Assembly: GCF_001028705.1 (NCBI RefSeq)
Contig: NZ_CP011770.1
Location: 251,501 to 315,500, forward strand
DNA from: Croceicoccus naphthovorans
GTDB lineage: Bacteria; Pseudomonadota; Alphaproteobacteria; Sphingomonadales; Sphingomonadaceae
Direction: 5' to 3'
DNA: 64,000 bases
The notes under the pieces are model-generated. The model saw only the letters and a program-made list of their open reading frames with translations, ran no database searches and was not told where the DNA came from. Position 1 is the first letter of the stretch. Every line of letters begins with the position of its first letter. The position numbers were made by a program, and so were the translations under genes. Shown piece by piece: positions 26,206-36,194 of the stretch.

Positions 26206-26362
26206 CTGCCAGTCCTCTCTTCAATCAAGGTGGCCTGCGTGCAGGCCTGATTGGGGAAATCGTGGGTTTCCTGTGGGGTCGGTGCGGGTGCAGGTCAAGA
26301 ACGTTACGGAAAGCTGGCGTTTTTGCGAGTCCGCAGGGCGTTTCTAGACCCCTAAATGCAGA

Positions 26363-26392
26363 AAAGGCCAGCACCGCGGGGTGCCGGCCTTT
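26363..26392 (-). terminator. sucC terminator
   Basis: AAAGGCCaGCACC (26363-26375) and GGTGCcGGCCTTT (26380-26392) form a 13-bp stem with one mismatch, followed on the minus strand by TTTCTGC. It separates sucC from etfB. Confidence 0.85.
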
Positions 26393-26413
26393 CTAATTTC
26401 AATCTGAAAAAGG

Positions 26414-27613
<1,200 letters not shown>

Positions 27614-27789
27614 AGCCGATCCTTTGCACAGCGGGCTCTTGCCCCGTTTTGCAGGTGCGTAAAGCATAGAGAGACCCTGTTGAAAAGGTCTGCGATGCAC
27701 TAGATTCGTGCCTCAGAGAGCAGAATCGACTTTATTGCTCATAAATACCGCTGACTTTGCAAATCAATTGCAATAACTACAGGAGACTT

Positions 27790-28569
27790 ATGCTCGATCA
27801 CGTCCGTTTCGACGCCATTCTGGTCGAAGCCGGGCGAATCGCCTTGGGCCAATGGCCCGGCATGGGCCACGCGCCAGCGACTTGGCACAAGGATGACAAG
27901 AGCCCGGTCTGCGCCGCCGACCTTGCCGTCGATGCCTATCTGCGCCGCGAACTGGGTTCATTGCTACCGGCTGCGGGCTGGCTTTCGGAAGAGACGGTCG
28001 ATGTGTCGGACAGGACCGAGGATTCGCTGATCTGGCTGGTCGATCCCATCGACGGAACGCGCGATTTTATCCGGGGTCGGACCGGTTGGGCGATCTCCGT
28101 CGCGTTGATCAGCGCGGGTCGGCCCCTGCTTGCGGGTCTGTTCGCCCCGGCGCGCGACGAGTACTGGAGAGCGCAGGCCGGGAAAGGCGCGTATCGCAAC
28201 GACCGCCCGCTACGCGCTAGCCAGCGCGCCGAATTGCCCGGCGCACGCACGCCCGCTGACGTGCTGCCGTCAGCCGATATCGACCTGACTTGTGTAGAGC
28301 GGCCCAATTCCATCGCATTGCGCATGGCGATGGTGGCGGCGGATGAGGCCGATTTGGTCGCCTCGCTCCGCCTTGGTTTCGAATGGGATATAGGTGCGGC
28401 AGGCCTGATCGCGCGCGAGGCGGGAGCGGAAGTCACCGATGCGTTCGGTGCGCCTATCGCCTTCAACAAGCGCGACCCCCGCGCCCACGGCATCCTGGTC
28501 AGCGCGCCCGGCATTCATGCTGCTGCCGTAGAGCGCATAAGCGAACGGGCCAGGCGTATGTCCGCCTGA
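27790..28569 (+). CDS. cysQ: Inositol-phosphatase-family enzyme, CysQ-like 3'(2'),5'-bisphosphate nucleotidase
   Basis: The 259-aa protein starts at ATG 27790 with an AGGAGA site. It has the FIG superfamily metal motifs: LSEETVD (Glu), WLVDPIDGTRDFI (DPIDGT) and the C-terminal WDIGAAGLIAREAGAEVTD. CysQ removes the 3'-phosphate of PAP in sulfate assimilation. Inositol monophosphatase or another FIG phosphatase is possible, because the family is hard to split by motif alone. It is divergent from sucC and convergent with the OmpA-family gene. Confidence 0.85.
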   Translation: MLDHVRFDAILVEAGRIALGQWPGMGHAPATWHKDDKSPVCAADLAVDAYLRRELGSLLPAAGWLSEETVDVSDRTEDSLIWLVDPIDGTRDFIRGRTGWAISVALISAGRPLLAGLFAPARDEYWRAQAGKGAYRNDRPLRASQRAELPGARTPADVLPSADIDLTCVERPNSIALRMAMVAADEADLVASLRLGFEWDIGAAGLIAREAGAEVTDAFGAPIAFNKRDPRAHGILVSAPGIHAAAVERISERARRMSA

Positions 28570-28609
28570 CCCGTTGCAATATCCCGACCCACAAGGGTCA
28601 GGGACGCTA

Positions 28610-29296
28610 TCAGTTGTTCGCGGCGTTCACGTCTTCCTGACTGATCGGCAGGATCTTGATCTCGACGCGGCGGTTCAGCGAGCGCCCTTCCGCCGTATCG
28701 TTGCTGGCCACGAAGTAGTTCGGATCTTCGCCAAAGCCCTTTGTCGCGATACGCGCGGCAGGAACGCCCTTGTAGATCAGGTAGTCGGCAACGGCCTTCG
28801 CGCGGCGTTCCGAAAGCTGAAGGTTATAGCTTTCCGAACCGGTGTTGTCGGTAAAGCCGTAAACGTCGATCAGGCTGTCCGGGTACTTGATCAGCGAAGC
28901 GGCGATATCGTCGAGGACAGCCTTGAAGCTGGGCGAAACGACATAGCTGTCAGTCGCGAAAGTCACGCCGTCGGGCAGGTTGACCTTGATGTACTCGCCT
29001 TCGTTCGTAACGTCGACGCCGGTTCCCGCGGTCGATTCTTCCAGTTCCTTGATCTGCTGGTCCATCTTGTAGCCGACGACGCCGCCGGCAACGCCGCCGA
29101 TGCCCGCGCCGACGATGCGTGCAGTCTTCCCGCCGATGATGCCGCCCAGCAGGTACCCGGCAGCGGCGCCGCCAGCGGTGCCCAGAACGGTGCGCGAGAC
29201 CTTTTTTTCACCCGTATTGGGGTCGGTGACGCAGGCGGAAACGCCCAGCAGCGATACGGTGGCGAGAGCGGCGGTGATATAACGGCGACGTGCCAT
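28610..29296 (-). CDS. OmpA-family lipoprotein with glycine-zipper region
   Basis: The 228-aa product has a lipoprotein signal ending in LLGVSAC (Cys22). A glycine-rich double zipper of about 35-80 (GTAGGAAAGYLLGGIIGG, GIGGVAGGVVGY) follows, then a C-terminal OmpA/Pal peptidoglycan-binding domain with DVYGFTDNTGSESYNLQLSE RRA and NRRVEIKI. It likely anchors the outer membrane to peptidoglycan. A perfect EcfG promoter lies about 77 bp upstream, which makes it a predicted general stress envelope gene. It is convergent with the CysQ-like gene. Confidence 0.9.
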   Translation of the reverse strand: MARRRYITAALATVSLLGVSACVTDPNTGEKKVSRTVLGTAGGAAAGYLLGGIIGGKTARIVGAGIGGVAGGVVGYKMDQQIKELEESTAGTGVDVTNEGEYIKVNLPDGVTFATDSYVVSPSFKAVLDDIAASLIKYPDSLIDVYGFTDNTGSESYNLQLSERRAKAVADYLIYKGVPAARIATKGFGEDPNYFVASNDTAEGRSLNRRVEIKILPISQEDVNAANN

Positions 29297-29373
29297 GTGG
29301 GTGTTTCCTTCTTCTTTTTAAATCCGTGCCGAACAACCGGGAATGGCCCGATTGCCGGGGTGTCGCACCAATA

Positions 29374-29399
29374 AACGTCGCAGCAGTGACAGAAGTTCC
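29374..29399 (-). promoter_or_regulatory. EcfG-type promoter of the OmpA-family lipoprotein
   Basis: On the minus strand GGAAC (29399-29395), 17 bp, CGTT (29377-29374). This is a perfect match to the general stress consensus, well placed for the gene starting at 29296 and 10 kb from ecfG. Confidence 0.8.
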
Positions 29400-29492
29400 G
29401 AAACCGCAATGCGGGCGACGCTTGCCGCAGGGGCCATAATGCCGCTATCTGCAACCGCTCAACCCTGTTTCATTCGGGCGAGGCCCCACAGC

Positions 29493-30818
29493 TTGTCTCC
29501 GTTTCCCTGGACCGACGTCTTCATCATTGCGGGACTGATTCTGCTTAACGGGCTGTTTTCGCTGTCCGAACTGGCAATCGTCTCATCCCGCCCCGCCCGT
29601 CTGCGCCACATGGCAGAGGACGACAGCAAAGGCGCGCGCATCGCGTTGGAGCTGATCGGCGACAGCGGCAAATTTTTATCGACCGTGCAGATCGGGATCA
29701 CCCTTATCGGCATCGTCGCTGGTGCCTATTCAGGGGCCAGCCTCGGCGGTCCGGTCGGTGAAAGACTGCAAGGGTTCGGGCTCAAGCCGGATACGGCGGA
29801 GAACGTCGGGTTCACCCTCGTCATCGTGCTGACCACCTATTTCTCGTTAGTCGCGGGCGAATTGGCGCCAAAGCAGATCGCGCTGCGCGGGCGCGAACAG
29901 ATTGCCGCTCTGGCCGCGCCGCCGATGAAGGTGCTGGCGCGCATTGCCGCGCCCATCGTCTGGCTGCTGGATAACAGCACCGACCTGCTGCTGCGCTTGA
30001 TCGGCATGCGCAAGACGCGCGATGCCGGGGTCACGGCGGAAGAATTGAAGTTGATCATGTCCGAGGCGACGCGGTCGGGCGCGATCGAAGAGGCCGAGCG
30101 GACGATCATGGCCGAAGTGCTGCGGCTGGCCGAACGCCCCGTGCGCGAATTGATGACGCCGCGGACGGAGATCGACTGGATCGAACGCCGAGCCTCTGCG
30201 GAGGAGATTGCGAAAGTGCTGGCCGCCTCGCCGCACTCGCTGTTGCCGGTGGCGCAGGGATCGGTCGAAAGCATCATCGGCGTGGTGAAGGTGCGCGAAC
30301 TGCTCAACGCGCAGATGAAGGGGCGCAAGCCCAACCTGACCCGCCTGATGAAAAAGGCGGAGATCATTCCCGACCAGATCGACGCGCTCGACGCCCTGCG
30401 CATCATGCGCAACGGCGACGTGGCGATGGCGCTGGTTCACGACGAATACGGCCATTTCGAGGGGATCGTGACCCCGGCGGACCTGCTGGACGCGCTGGTC
30501 GGCGAATTCGCGGCGCATATCGACGGGGACGACGATCCGCTGATCGTCGAACGTGACGATGGATCGCTGCTGGTATCGGGCGCATTGCCGGTCGATCGTC
30601 TTGCCGACGGGCTGGTGATAGAGATGCCCGAGCCGCGCGAATTCGCGACGACGGCCGGCTATGTGCTGTGGAAGCTGAAAAAGCTGCCGGTCGAAGGCGA
30701 GTGGTTCCGCGATCAGGGATGGCGGTTCGAGATCGTCGACATGGACGGCCGCCGTATCGACAAGCTGCTGGTAAGCCGGGTCAGCCCGCCGCCGGCCCCG
30801 ACGACCGACGCGGACTGA
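29493..30818 (+). CDS. CNNM/CBS/CorC_HlyC domain membrane protein (hemolysin family)
   Basis: The protein has an N-terminal CNNM (DUF21) membrane domain with IILNG-like LILLNGLFSLSELAIVSSRPARL and FSLVAGELAPKQIAL. A pair of CBS domains follows (RELMTPRTEIDWI and VHDEYGHFEGIVTPADLLDALVGE), then a CorC_HlyC C-terminal domain. Family members are implicated in Mg2+/Co2+ efflux, and 'hemolysin' is a historical name. The start is set at TTG 29493 (441 aa, N-terminus SPFPW, GAGG upstream). ATG 29439 is the nearest in-frame alternative. Confidence 0.88.
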   Translation: MSPFPWTDVFIIAGLILLNGLFSLSELAIVSSRPARLRHMAEDDSKGARIALELIGDSGKFLSTVQIGITLIGIVAGAYSGASLGGPVGERLQGFGLKPDTAENVGFTLVIVLTTYFSLVAGELAPKQIALRGREQIAALAAPPMKVLARIAAPIVWLLDNSTDLLLRLIGMRKTRDAGVTAEELKLIMSEATRSGAIEEAERTIMAEVLRLAERPVRELMTPRTEIDWIERRASAEEIAKVLAASPHSLLPVAQGSVESIIGVVKVRELLNAQMKGRKPNLTRLMKKAEIIPDQIDALDALRIMRNGDVAMALVHDEYGHFEGIVTPADLLDALVGEFAAHIDGDDDPLIVERDDGSLLVSGALPVDRLADGLVIEMPEPREFATTAGYVLWKLKKLPVEGEWFRDQGWRFEIVDMDGRRIDKLLVSRVSPPPAPTTDAD

Positions 30819-30827
30819 ACGGAGCTT

Positions 30828-31238
30828 TTAGCCCGGAATGACGGCCTGCGCCTCACGCCCGTCGCCTTCGGGCGCGGCGATGATGTCGCGGGTGACAAGG
30901 CCCTTGTCCACGGTGTGCGTGTCCGGATCGCCAACCGCGCTGCGGATGCCCGGATCGGGATCGCCCGCCTTTATCAGCGCGCTGGTTTCCACGCCGCTGC
31001 GTGCGGCCGGGCCGCCGAAGAGCGCCTCAAGCGCCTGCTGGCTGGCGGTCGGTGCCTGCGGACGCGGGGCACCGGGTTCCGGCGGGGTCAGTGCAAAATC
31101 CGGCGGCACGGCCAGCGGAGCCTGACGCGAAACGGCCATTTCATCGGGCGCGTCGCGGTTGAAAATGTTCAGCCCGGCGCCGCAACCGGCGAGCATCGCA
31201 CTCGATCCCAGAACGAGCAGGGCGGAAGTCATGCGCAT
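30828..31238 (-). CDS. DUF3035 (BamF-like) lipoprotein
   Basis: The 136-aa lipoprotein (lipobox MLAGC, Cys19) has the DUF3035 signature: PDEMAVSRQAPLAVPPDFALTPPEPG near the N-terminus and a C-terminal part without known domain. In alphaproteobacteria this family sits beside lspA and has been named as a component of the beta-barrel assembly machine. That functional name is from family annotation, not from this sequence. It overlaps the lspA stop by one base and is the last gene of the long gpmA-to-lspA run. Confidence 0.8.
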   Translation of the reverse strand: MRMTSALLVLGSSAMLAGCGAGLNIFNRDAPDEMAVSRQAPLAVPPDFALTPPEPGAPRPQAPTASQQALEALFGGPAARSGVETSALIKAGDPDPGIRSAVGDPDTHTVDKGLVTRDIIAAPEGDGREAQAVIPG

Positions 31239-31771
31239 TATCGTCTCTCCGTGGCCGCAGCGGCCTTGAAATCATCGTCGCCCTTCGGCTTTTCGCGTAT
31301 GAGAAGCGAACGGGCAAGCAGCAAAACGACACCGGCGGTAATCGCCGCGTCGGCAAGGTTGAATACGGCGAACGGCCGCCACGCGCCGATGTGGAAATCG
31401 GCATAGTCGACCACGTAGGTGAACCGCACCCGATCGATGATATTGCCCAGCGCGCCGCCCAGCACCAGCGCCAGCGCCGCGATGTCCCCCATCCGCGTTT
31501 CACGGAACATCCAGATCAGCACGCCCAACGCGATCGTGCCGGTCAGCAGGAACAGGAAAATGCGGCTTTCCAGCGTTTCTGCCGTCAGGAAACCATAGGA
31601 AATGCCCCGGTTTTCCGCATAGCGCAGATCGAAGAACGGCAGCAGGTCGATCACGCCCACGTTGCGTAGTTGCAACGGGTTCAGCACGAACCACTTCACG
31701 ATCTGATCCATCGCCATCACGCCGAACGCGATGCCAAGACCCTTCAGCCGCTGAGGCGTTACGAACGACAT
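31238..31771 (-). CDS. lspA: Lipoprotein signal peptidase
   Basis: LspA cleaves the signal peptide of diacylated prolipoproteins. From ATG 31771 the protein is 177 aa with four membrane helices. The catalytic aspartates lie in GGALGNIIDRV and FNLADAAITAG. It overlaps ileS by one base (TGATG). The ileS-lspA pairing is widespread. Its likely clients in this window include the lipoproteins at 11047, 28610, 30828 and 61217. Confidence 0.96.
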   Translation of the reverse strand: MSFVTPQRLKGLGIAFGVMAMDQIVKWFVLNPLQLRNVGVIDLLPFFDLRYAENRGISYGFLTAETLESRIFLFLLTGTIALGVLIWMFRETRMGDIAALALVLGGALGNIIDRVRFTYVVDYADFHIGAWRPFAVFNLADAAITAGVVLLLARSLLIREKPKGDDDFKAAAATERR

Positions 31772-34713
31772 CAGGCGGCTTCCATACCTTCGACCACGCT
31801 GTCGCAGCGGTCGCAGGCGTCCCCGTCTTCCCTCACTTCGGGAAGATGGCGCCAGCAACGGCCGCATTTGGCAAGGTCTGTCGGCTTTACGATCACGGCA
31901 TCGCCCTGCCCGCGGGTAACTGTCGCGGTGATGAACAGCTCTTCTAGGTCGGCATCGCTGAACCCTTCGGGCACGGCAGCGGCGGGCACTTCGACTTCGG
32001 CCTGCAAGCTGGAACGCACGGTCTTTTCACGGCGGAGCGGTTCGATCGCCTCGTTCACCCGCTCGCGCAGATCGCGCAGGGCAGACCAGCGCGCCTTGTC
32101 GGCGTTAGCAGCGGGCACTTCGGGCCATTCGAGCAGATGCACCGAATCGCTGCCCGGAAAACGCGACTGCCACACTTCCTCAGCCGTGAATACCAGCACC
32201 GGCGCGGCCCATCGGATCAGCGCGTGGAACAGCGTGTCGAGCACGGTGCGATAGGCGCGGCGGCCCAAGTCGCCCGGCGCATCGCAATAGAGGCTGTCCT
32301 TGCGGATATCGAAGAAGAACGCGGACAAGTCCTCGTTACAGAAATCGACCAGCGTGCGGACGTAGGTGTTGAAGTCGAAATCGTCGATGGCGGTGCGCAG
32401 CGTGGCATCGACATCGCCCAGCAGCGAGAGGACATATCGCTCCAGCTCTGGCATATTGGCCGCGTCGACGCGTTCGGCATCGCTGAAGCCCTGCAACGCG
32501 CCCAGCAGATAGCGGAACGTGTTGCGCAAGCGGCGATACTGATCGCCCACGCCCTTCAGGATTTCGGGCCCGATGCGGTGATCCTCGGTATAGTCGACGC
32601 TCAGAGCCCATAGGCGGATGATGTCGGCGCCGTACTCCTCCATCACCTTGTTGGGATCGACGGTGTTGCCAAGGCTCTTCGACATTTTCTTGCCGTCGCT
32701 GGCCATGGTGAAGCCGTGGGTCAAAACCGCCTTGTAAGGCGCACGGCCTCGCGTGCCGCAGCTTTCCAGCAGCGAAGACTGGAACCACCCGCGATGCTGA
32801 TCGCTGCCTTCCAGATAAAGGTCGGCAGGCCATTGCAGGTCGGGCCAGCGGCCCGATTCCAGCACGAAGGCGTGGGTACTGCCCGAATCGAACCAGACGT
32901 CGAGGATGTCGGTAATCCGCTCATAATCGTCGAGGTCGTAGTCCGGGCCGAGGATCGCGGCGGCATAGTCCTCATCCCACCCGTCGACGCCGTGCGTGCG
33001 GATGGATTCGACGATGCGGGCATTGACCGCCGGATCGTTGAGGTACTGGCCGGACTTGCGATCGACGAACAGCGTGATCGGCACGCCCCACGCACGCTGG
33101 CGCGAGAGGACCCAGTCGGGGCGGCCTTCGACCATCGACCCGATGCGGTTGCGGCCCTTGGCGGGGACAAAGCGGGTGTCGGCGATGGCCTGCATCGCCG
33201 CTTGGCGCAGCGTCAGCTTCGGTTCTTGCGCGCCGCCTTCGTTTTCCCAGCGAGCCTCGGCGCGGTTGTCGATGTGCTCTACCGCGTTCGGCAAATCCAT
33301 CGGCACGAACCACTGCGGCGTGCAGCGGAAGATGACCTTGGCCTTCGAGCGCCAGCTATGTGGATAAGAGTGTTGATAGTCGGTGGACGCGCTAAGGAGA
33401 GCGCCAACCTCACGCAGGTCCGAACAGACTGGCCCGTCGGGTGCGTTGAACTTCGGATTGATGACCGACATCGACCGTTCGTCGGTGCGTGGCAGCCAGA
33501 GCCAGTCCTCGCGGTAGCGGCCATCGCCATCGACCACGAACTTGGGCTCGATGCCGTGGGCCTTGCACAGGTCGAAGTCGTCCTCGCCATGATCGGGCGC
33601 CATGTGGACGAGGCCGGTGCCGGAATCGGTGGTGACGAAATCGCCGGGGAGGAGCGGACGCGGCGCGGCGTAGAACCCGCCGAGGTGGTGCATTGGGTGG
33701 CGGGCGACGGTGCCGGCGAGTTCGGAGCCTTTGAAAGTCGCGTCGGGTGCATATCCCCAAAGAGACACTAGGCCATTTTTATCTTTAACGCCTTCTGCGA
33801 CCCAGCCACCTAACTTTGCTGCAACTTTGTCTTTGTTAACGGGGTCAATCGAACGCGCCAAGCGATCTACGAATTCGTCGACCAGGTTGAAGGCGACGAG
33901 GAACTTGGGACTTTCATCGGTAAGCTTGACCAGTACATAATCAACATCCGGCCCATAGGCCAAAGCCTGGTTCACCGGGATCGTCCAAGGCGTCGTCGTC
34001 CAGATCACCGCGTGCGCGCCGACCAGTTCGGGGATCGGCGATTCCACGATCTCGAACGCCACGTCGATCTGGGTCGAGGTGATGTCCTCATACTCGACCT
34101 CGGCCTCGGCCAGCGCGGTCTTCTCGACCGGGGACCACATAACCGGCTTCGCGCCGCGATAGAGCTGGCCGCTTTCGGCAAACTTCAGCAGTTCGGCAAC
34201 GATCGTCGCCTCGCTCTCGAACTGCATCGTCAGATACGGGTTTTCCCAGTCGCCGTTGATGCCAAGACGCTTCAGCTGCTCACGCTGGGTATCCACCCAG
34301 TGCTGCGCATAGGCGCGGCATTCGGCGCGGAATTCCTTGGCCGGAACCTCGTCCTTGTTCTTCTTTTTCTTGCGGTACTGCTCTTCCACCTTCCACTCGA
34401 TGGGAAGGCCGTGACAGTCCCAGCCGGGCACGTAGGGCGCGTCCTTGCCGGTCAGGCTTTGCGTGCGCACCACCATGTCCTTCAGCACGTGGTTCAGCGC
34501 GTGGCCGATGTGCATGTCGCCATTGGCATAGGGCGGGCCGTCGTGCAGCACGAATTTTTCACGACCCCGGCGGGCATCGCGCAGCTTTTCGTAGAGGCCA
34601 ATCTCTTGCCAGCGCGCCAGAATACCCGGCTCCTTCTGGGGGAGTCCGGCCTTCATGGGGAAGTCGGTCTTCGGCAGGAAAACCGTATCTTTGAAATCGC
34701 GCTTCTCAGTCAT
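31771..34713 (-). CDS. ileS: Isoleucyl-tRNA synthetase
   Basis: The 980-aa class I synthetase has the HIGH signature in DGPPYANGDMHIGHALN, the CP1 editing domain (about 200-400), KMSKS as DGKKMSKSLGN, an anticodon-binding helical domain, and a C-terminal zinc finger with CGRCWRHLPE and CDRCD. Length and zinc finger fit the bacterial type. It lies between ribF and lspA in the minus-strand operon, with a 10-bp gap to ribF. Confidence 0.98.
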   Translation of the reverse strand: MTEKRDFKDTVFLPKTDFPMKAGLPQKEPGILARWQEIGLYEKLRDARRGREKFVLHDGPPYANGDMHIGHALNHVLKDMVVRTQSLTGKDAPYVPGWDCHGLPIEWKVEEQYRKKKKNKDEVPAKEFRAECRAYAQHWVDTQREQLKRLGINGDWENPYLTMQFESEATIVAELLKFAESGQLYRGAKPVMWSPVEKTALAEAEVEYEDITSTQIDVAFEIVESPIPELVGAHAVIWTTTPWTIPVNQALAYGPDVDYVLVKLTDESPKFLVAFNLVDEFVDRLARSIDPVNKDKVAAKLGGWVAEGVKDKNGLVSLWGYAPDATFKGSELAGTVARHPMHHLGGFYAAPRPLLPGDFVTTDSGTGLVHMAPDHGEDDFDLCKAHGIEPKFVVDGDGRYREDWLWLPRTDERSMSVINPKFNAPDGPVCSDLREVGALLSASTDYQHSYPHSWRSKAKVIFRCTPQWFVPMDLPNAVEHIDNRAEARWENEGGAQEPKLTLRQAAMQAIADTRFVPAKGRNRIGSMVEGRPDWVLSRQRAWGVPITLFVDRKSGQYLNDPAVNARIVESIRTHGVDGWDEDYAAAILGPDYDLDDYERITDILDVWFDSGSTHAFVLESGRWPDLQWPADLYLEGSDQHRGWFQSSLLESCGTRGRAPYKAVLTHGFTMASDGKKMSKSLGNTVDPNKVMEEYGADIIRLWALSVDYTEDHRIGPEILKGVGDQYRRLRNTFRYLLGALQGFSDAERVDAANMPELERYVLSLLGDVDATLRTAIDDFDFNTYVRTLVDFCNEDLSAFFFDIRKDSLYCDAPGDLGRRAYRTVLDTLFHALIRWAAPVLVFTAEEVWQSRFPGSDSVHLLEWPEVPAANADKARWSALRDLRERVNEAIEPLRREKTVRSSLQAEVEVPAAAVPEGFSDADLEELFITATVTRGQGDAVIVKPTDLAKCGRCWRHLPEVREDGDACDRCDSVVEGMEAA

Positions 34714-34723
34714 GCGCGGCGCG

Positions 34724-35665
34724 TTAATCGAAAGCGGGCAGTGCGTCCAGCAACGCGCGCGCCTTGGCGCAATCCTTTTCCATCTGCTCGGTCAGCGCGT
34801 CGAGCGTATCGAACTTCGCCTCTGGCCGCAGAAAGTGGTGCAGCGCGACTTCAATGGTCTGGCCGTAGAGATCTTCGGCAAAGTCGAAGAAGTACGGTTC
34901 GAGAAGTTCCTTGGGCGGATCGAAGCTGGGCCGGATGCCCAGATTCGCCGCGCCCTTGATGACGCGCCCGTCGGGAAGGTGGCCGGTGACGGCATAGATG
35001 CCGTACTTCGGCCGCAGGTATGGGCCGAGTTCGACGTTCGCGGTGGGATAGCCGATCGTGCGGCCCAGCTTTGCGCCGTGGACGACTTCGCCGCGGATCG
35101 CGAAGGGGCGGGTCAGCAGCCGTGCCGCTTCCTGCGGATCGCCCGCCTGCAAAGCCTGACGAATGCGGGTGGAGGAAATGACCCCGCCCCCGTCGTGCAC
35201 AGGGGGAACGGCCTTGGTCCCAATCCCCGCTTGCGCTGCCAACCGGCGCATCACGTCGATATTGCCGCTGCGATCCTTGCCGAACGTAAAGTCTGTGCCC
35301 GTCACGATCCCCTTCACACCCATGTGGGTGAGCAGGTGACGGTTCACGAAGTCTTCGGCGCTCGTCCCAGCCAGCGCGGCATCGAATTCGAACACGACCA
35401 TCGCGTCGGCCCCGTATGCGGCAAACAGGACTTCGCGTTGTTCCAGCGTGGTCAGCCGGAACGGCGGCGCGTCGGGCTTGAAATGCCGCGCAGGGTGCGG
35501 ATCGAACGTCGCCACCAGCACCGGGCTGCCATCGGCGCGTGCCATGTCCACCGCCGCGCCGATCACGGCCTGATGCCCCTGATGCACGCCATCGAAATTG
35601 CCCAGCGCGATGACAGCGCCCTGCAATTCCTGCGGGATCGGATCGGTGGAGGAAAGCCGGGTCAT
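34724..35665 (-). CDS. ribF: Bifunctional riboflavin kinase/FAD synthetase
   Basis: RibF converts riboflavin to FMN and FAD. From ATG 35665 the product is 313 aa. The N-terminal nucleotidyltransferase domain has LGNFDGVHQGHQAVI, and ISSTRIRQALQAGD. The C-terminal flavokinase domain has GRTIGYPTANVELG and KYGIYAV. The 5' extension in frame up to 35809 lacks family similarity. It is followed by ileS, the common order in proteobacteria. Confidence 0.95.
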   Translation of the reverse strand: MTRLSSTDPIPQELQGAVIALGNFDGVHQGHQAVIGAAVDMARADGSPVLVATFDPHPARHFKPDAPPFRLTTLEQREVLFAAYGADAMVVFEFDAALAGTSAEDFVNRHLLTHMGVKGIVTGTDFTFGKDRSGNIDVMRRLAAQAGIGTKAVPPVHDGGGVISSTRIRQALQAGDPQEAARLLTRPFAIRGEVVHGAKLGRTIGYPTANVELGPYLRPKYGIYAVTGHLPDGRVIKGAANLGIRPSFDPPKELLEPYFFDFAEDLYGQTIEVALHHFLRPEAKFDTLDALTEQMEKDCAKARALLDALPAFD

Positions 35666-35681
35666 GGCAAGATGCTGGCGG

Positions 35682-36194
35682 TCAATTGCCTTTGCGGCGC
35701 AAGGTGACAAAGCTGTAGGCCGGGCGCTGGCCGTCTGCGTCGTGATCCTCGCGCGCGACTTCCTGCCAATCGTCATCGGGAATGGCGGGCATGGTGACGT
35801 CGCCGACATAGTCGCGGTGAATTTCGGTCAGCTCGATCCGGCGGGCGCGGGGCAGCGCCTCTGCAAAAACCTGCGCGCCGCCGATCACCGCTATGCGCGC
35901 GCCGTTGGCACGGGCGATGGCGGTATCGAGGTCGGCTGCGATTTCGACGTCGTCATCCTCACCCACGTCGGTCGGATGCCATTCCGCATCGCGGGTTAGA
36001 ACAATATGGCGGCGATCGGGCAAAACACCGGGCAGCGAATCGAAAGTTGCACGCCCCATGATCATTGGTGAGCCCATTGTCAGCCGTTTGAAATGGGCCA
36101 GATCGGCGGGAAGATGCCAGGGTAGGCGGCCGTTCGCGCCGATCACGCCGTTCGATGCGCGCGCGACGACGAGAAACACCTCCGGTCCGGTCAT
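35682..36194 (-). CDS. folA: Dihydrofolate reductase
   Basis: FolA reduces dihydrofolate to tetrahydrofolate with NADPH. The 170-aa protein from ATG 36194 shows ARASNGVIGANGRLPWHLPADLAHFKRLTM (active-site acid in the LPADLAHFK helix), IMGRATFDSLP, and VIGGAQVFAEAL as the cofactor loop. Its ATG overlaps the purK stop by four bases, and ribF follows after 16 bp. Confidence 0.95.
   Translation of the reverse strand: MTGPEVFLVVARASNGVIGANGRLPWHLPADLAHFKRLTMGSPMIMGRATFDSLPGVLPDRRHIVLTRDAEWHPTDVGEDDDVEIAADLDTAIARANGARIAVIGGAQVFAEALPRARRIELTEIHRDYVGDVTMPAIPDDDWQEVAREDHDADGQRPAYSFVTLRRKGN

Noticed and set aside
28566..28601. CTGACCC/GGGTCAG and GACCC-ACAA-GGGTC pairings between the CysQ-like and OmpA genes, considered as a terminator
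   Set aside because: Stems are only 5-7 bp and no T run follows on either strand, so termination is not supported.
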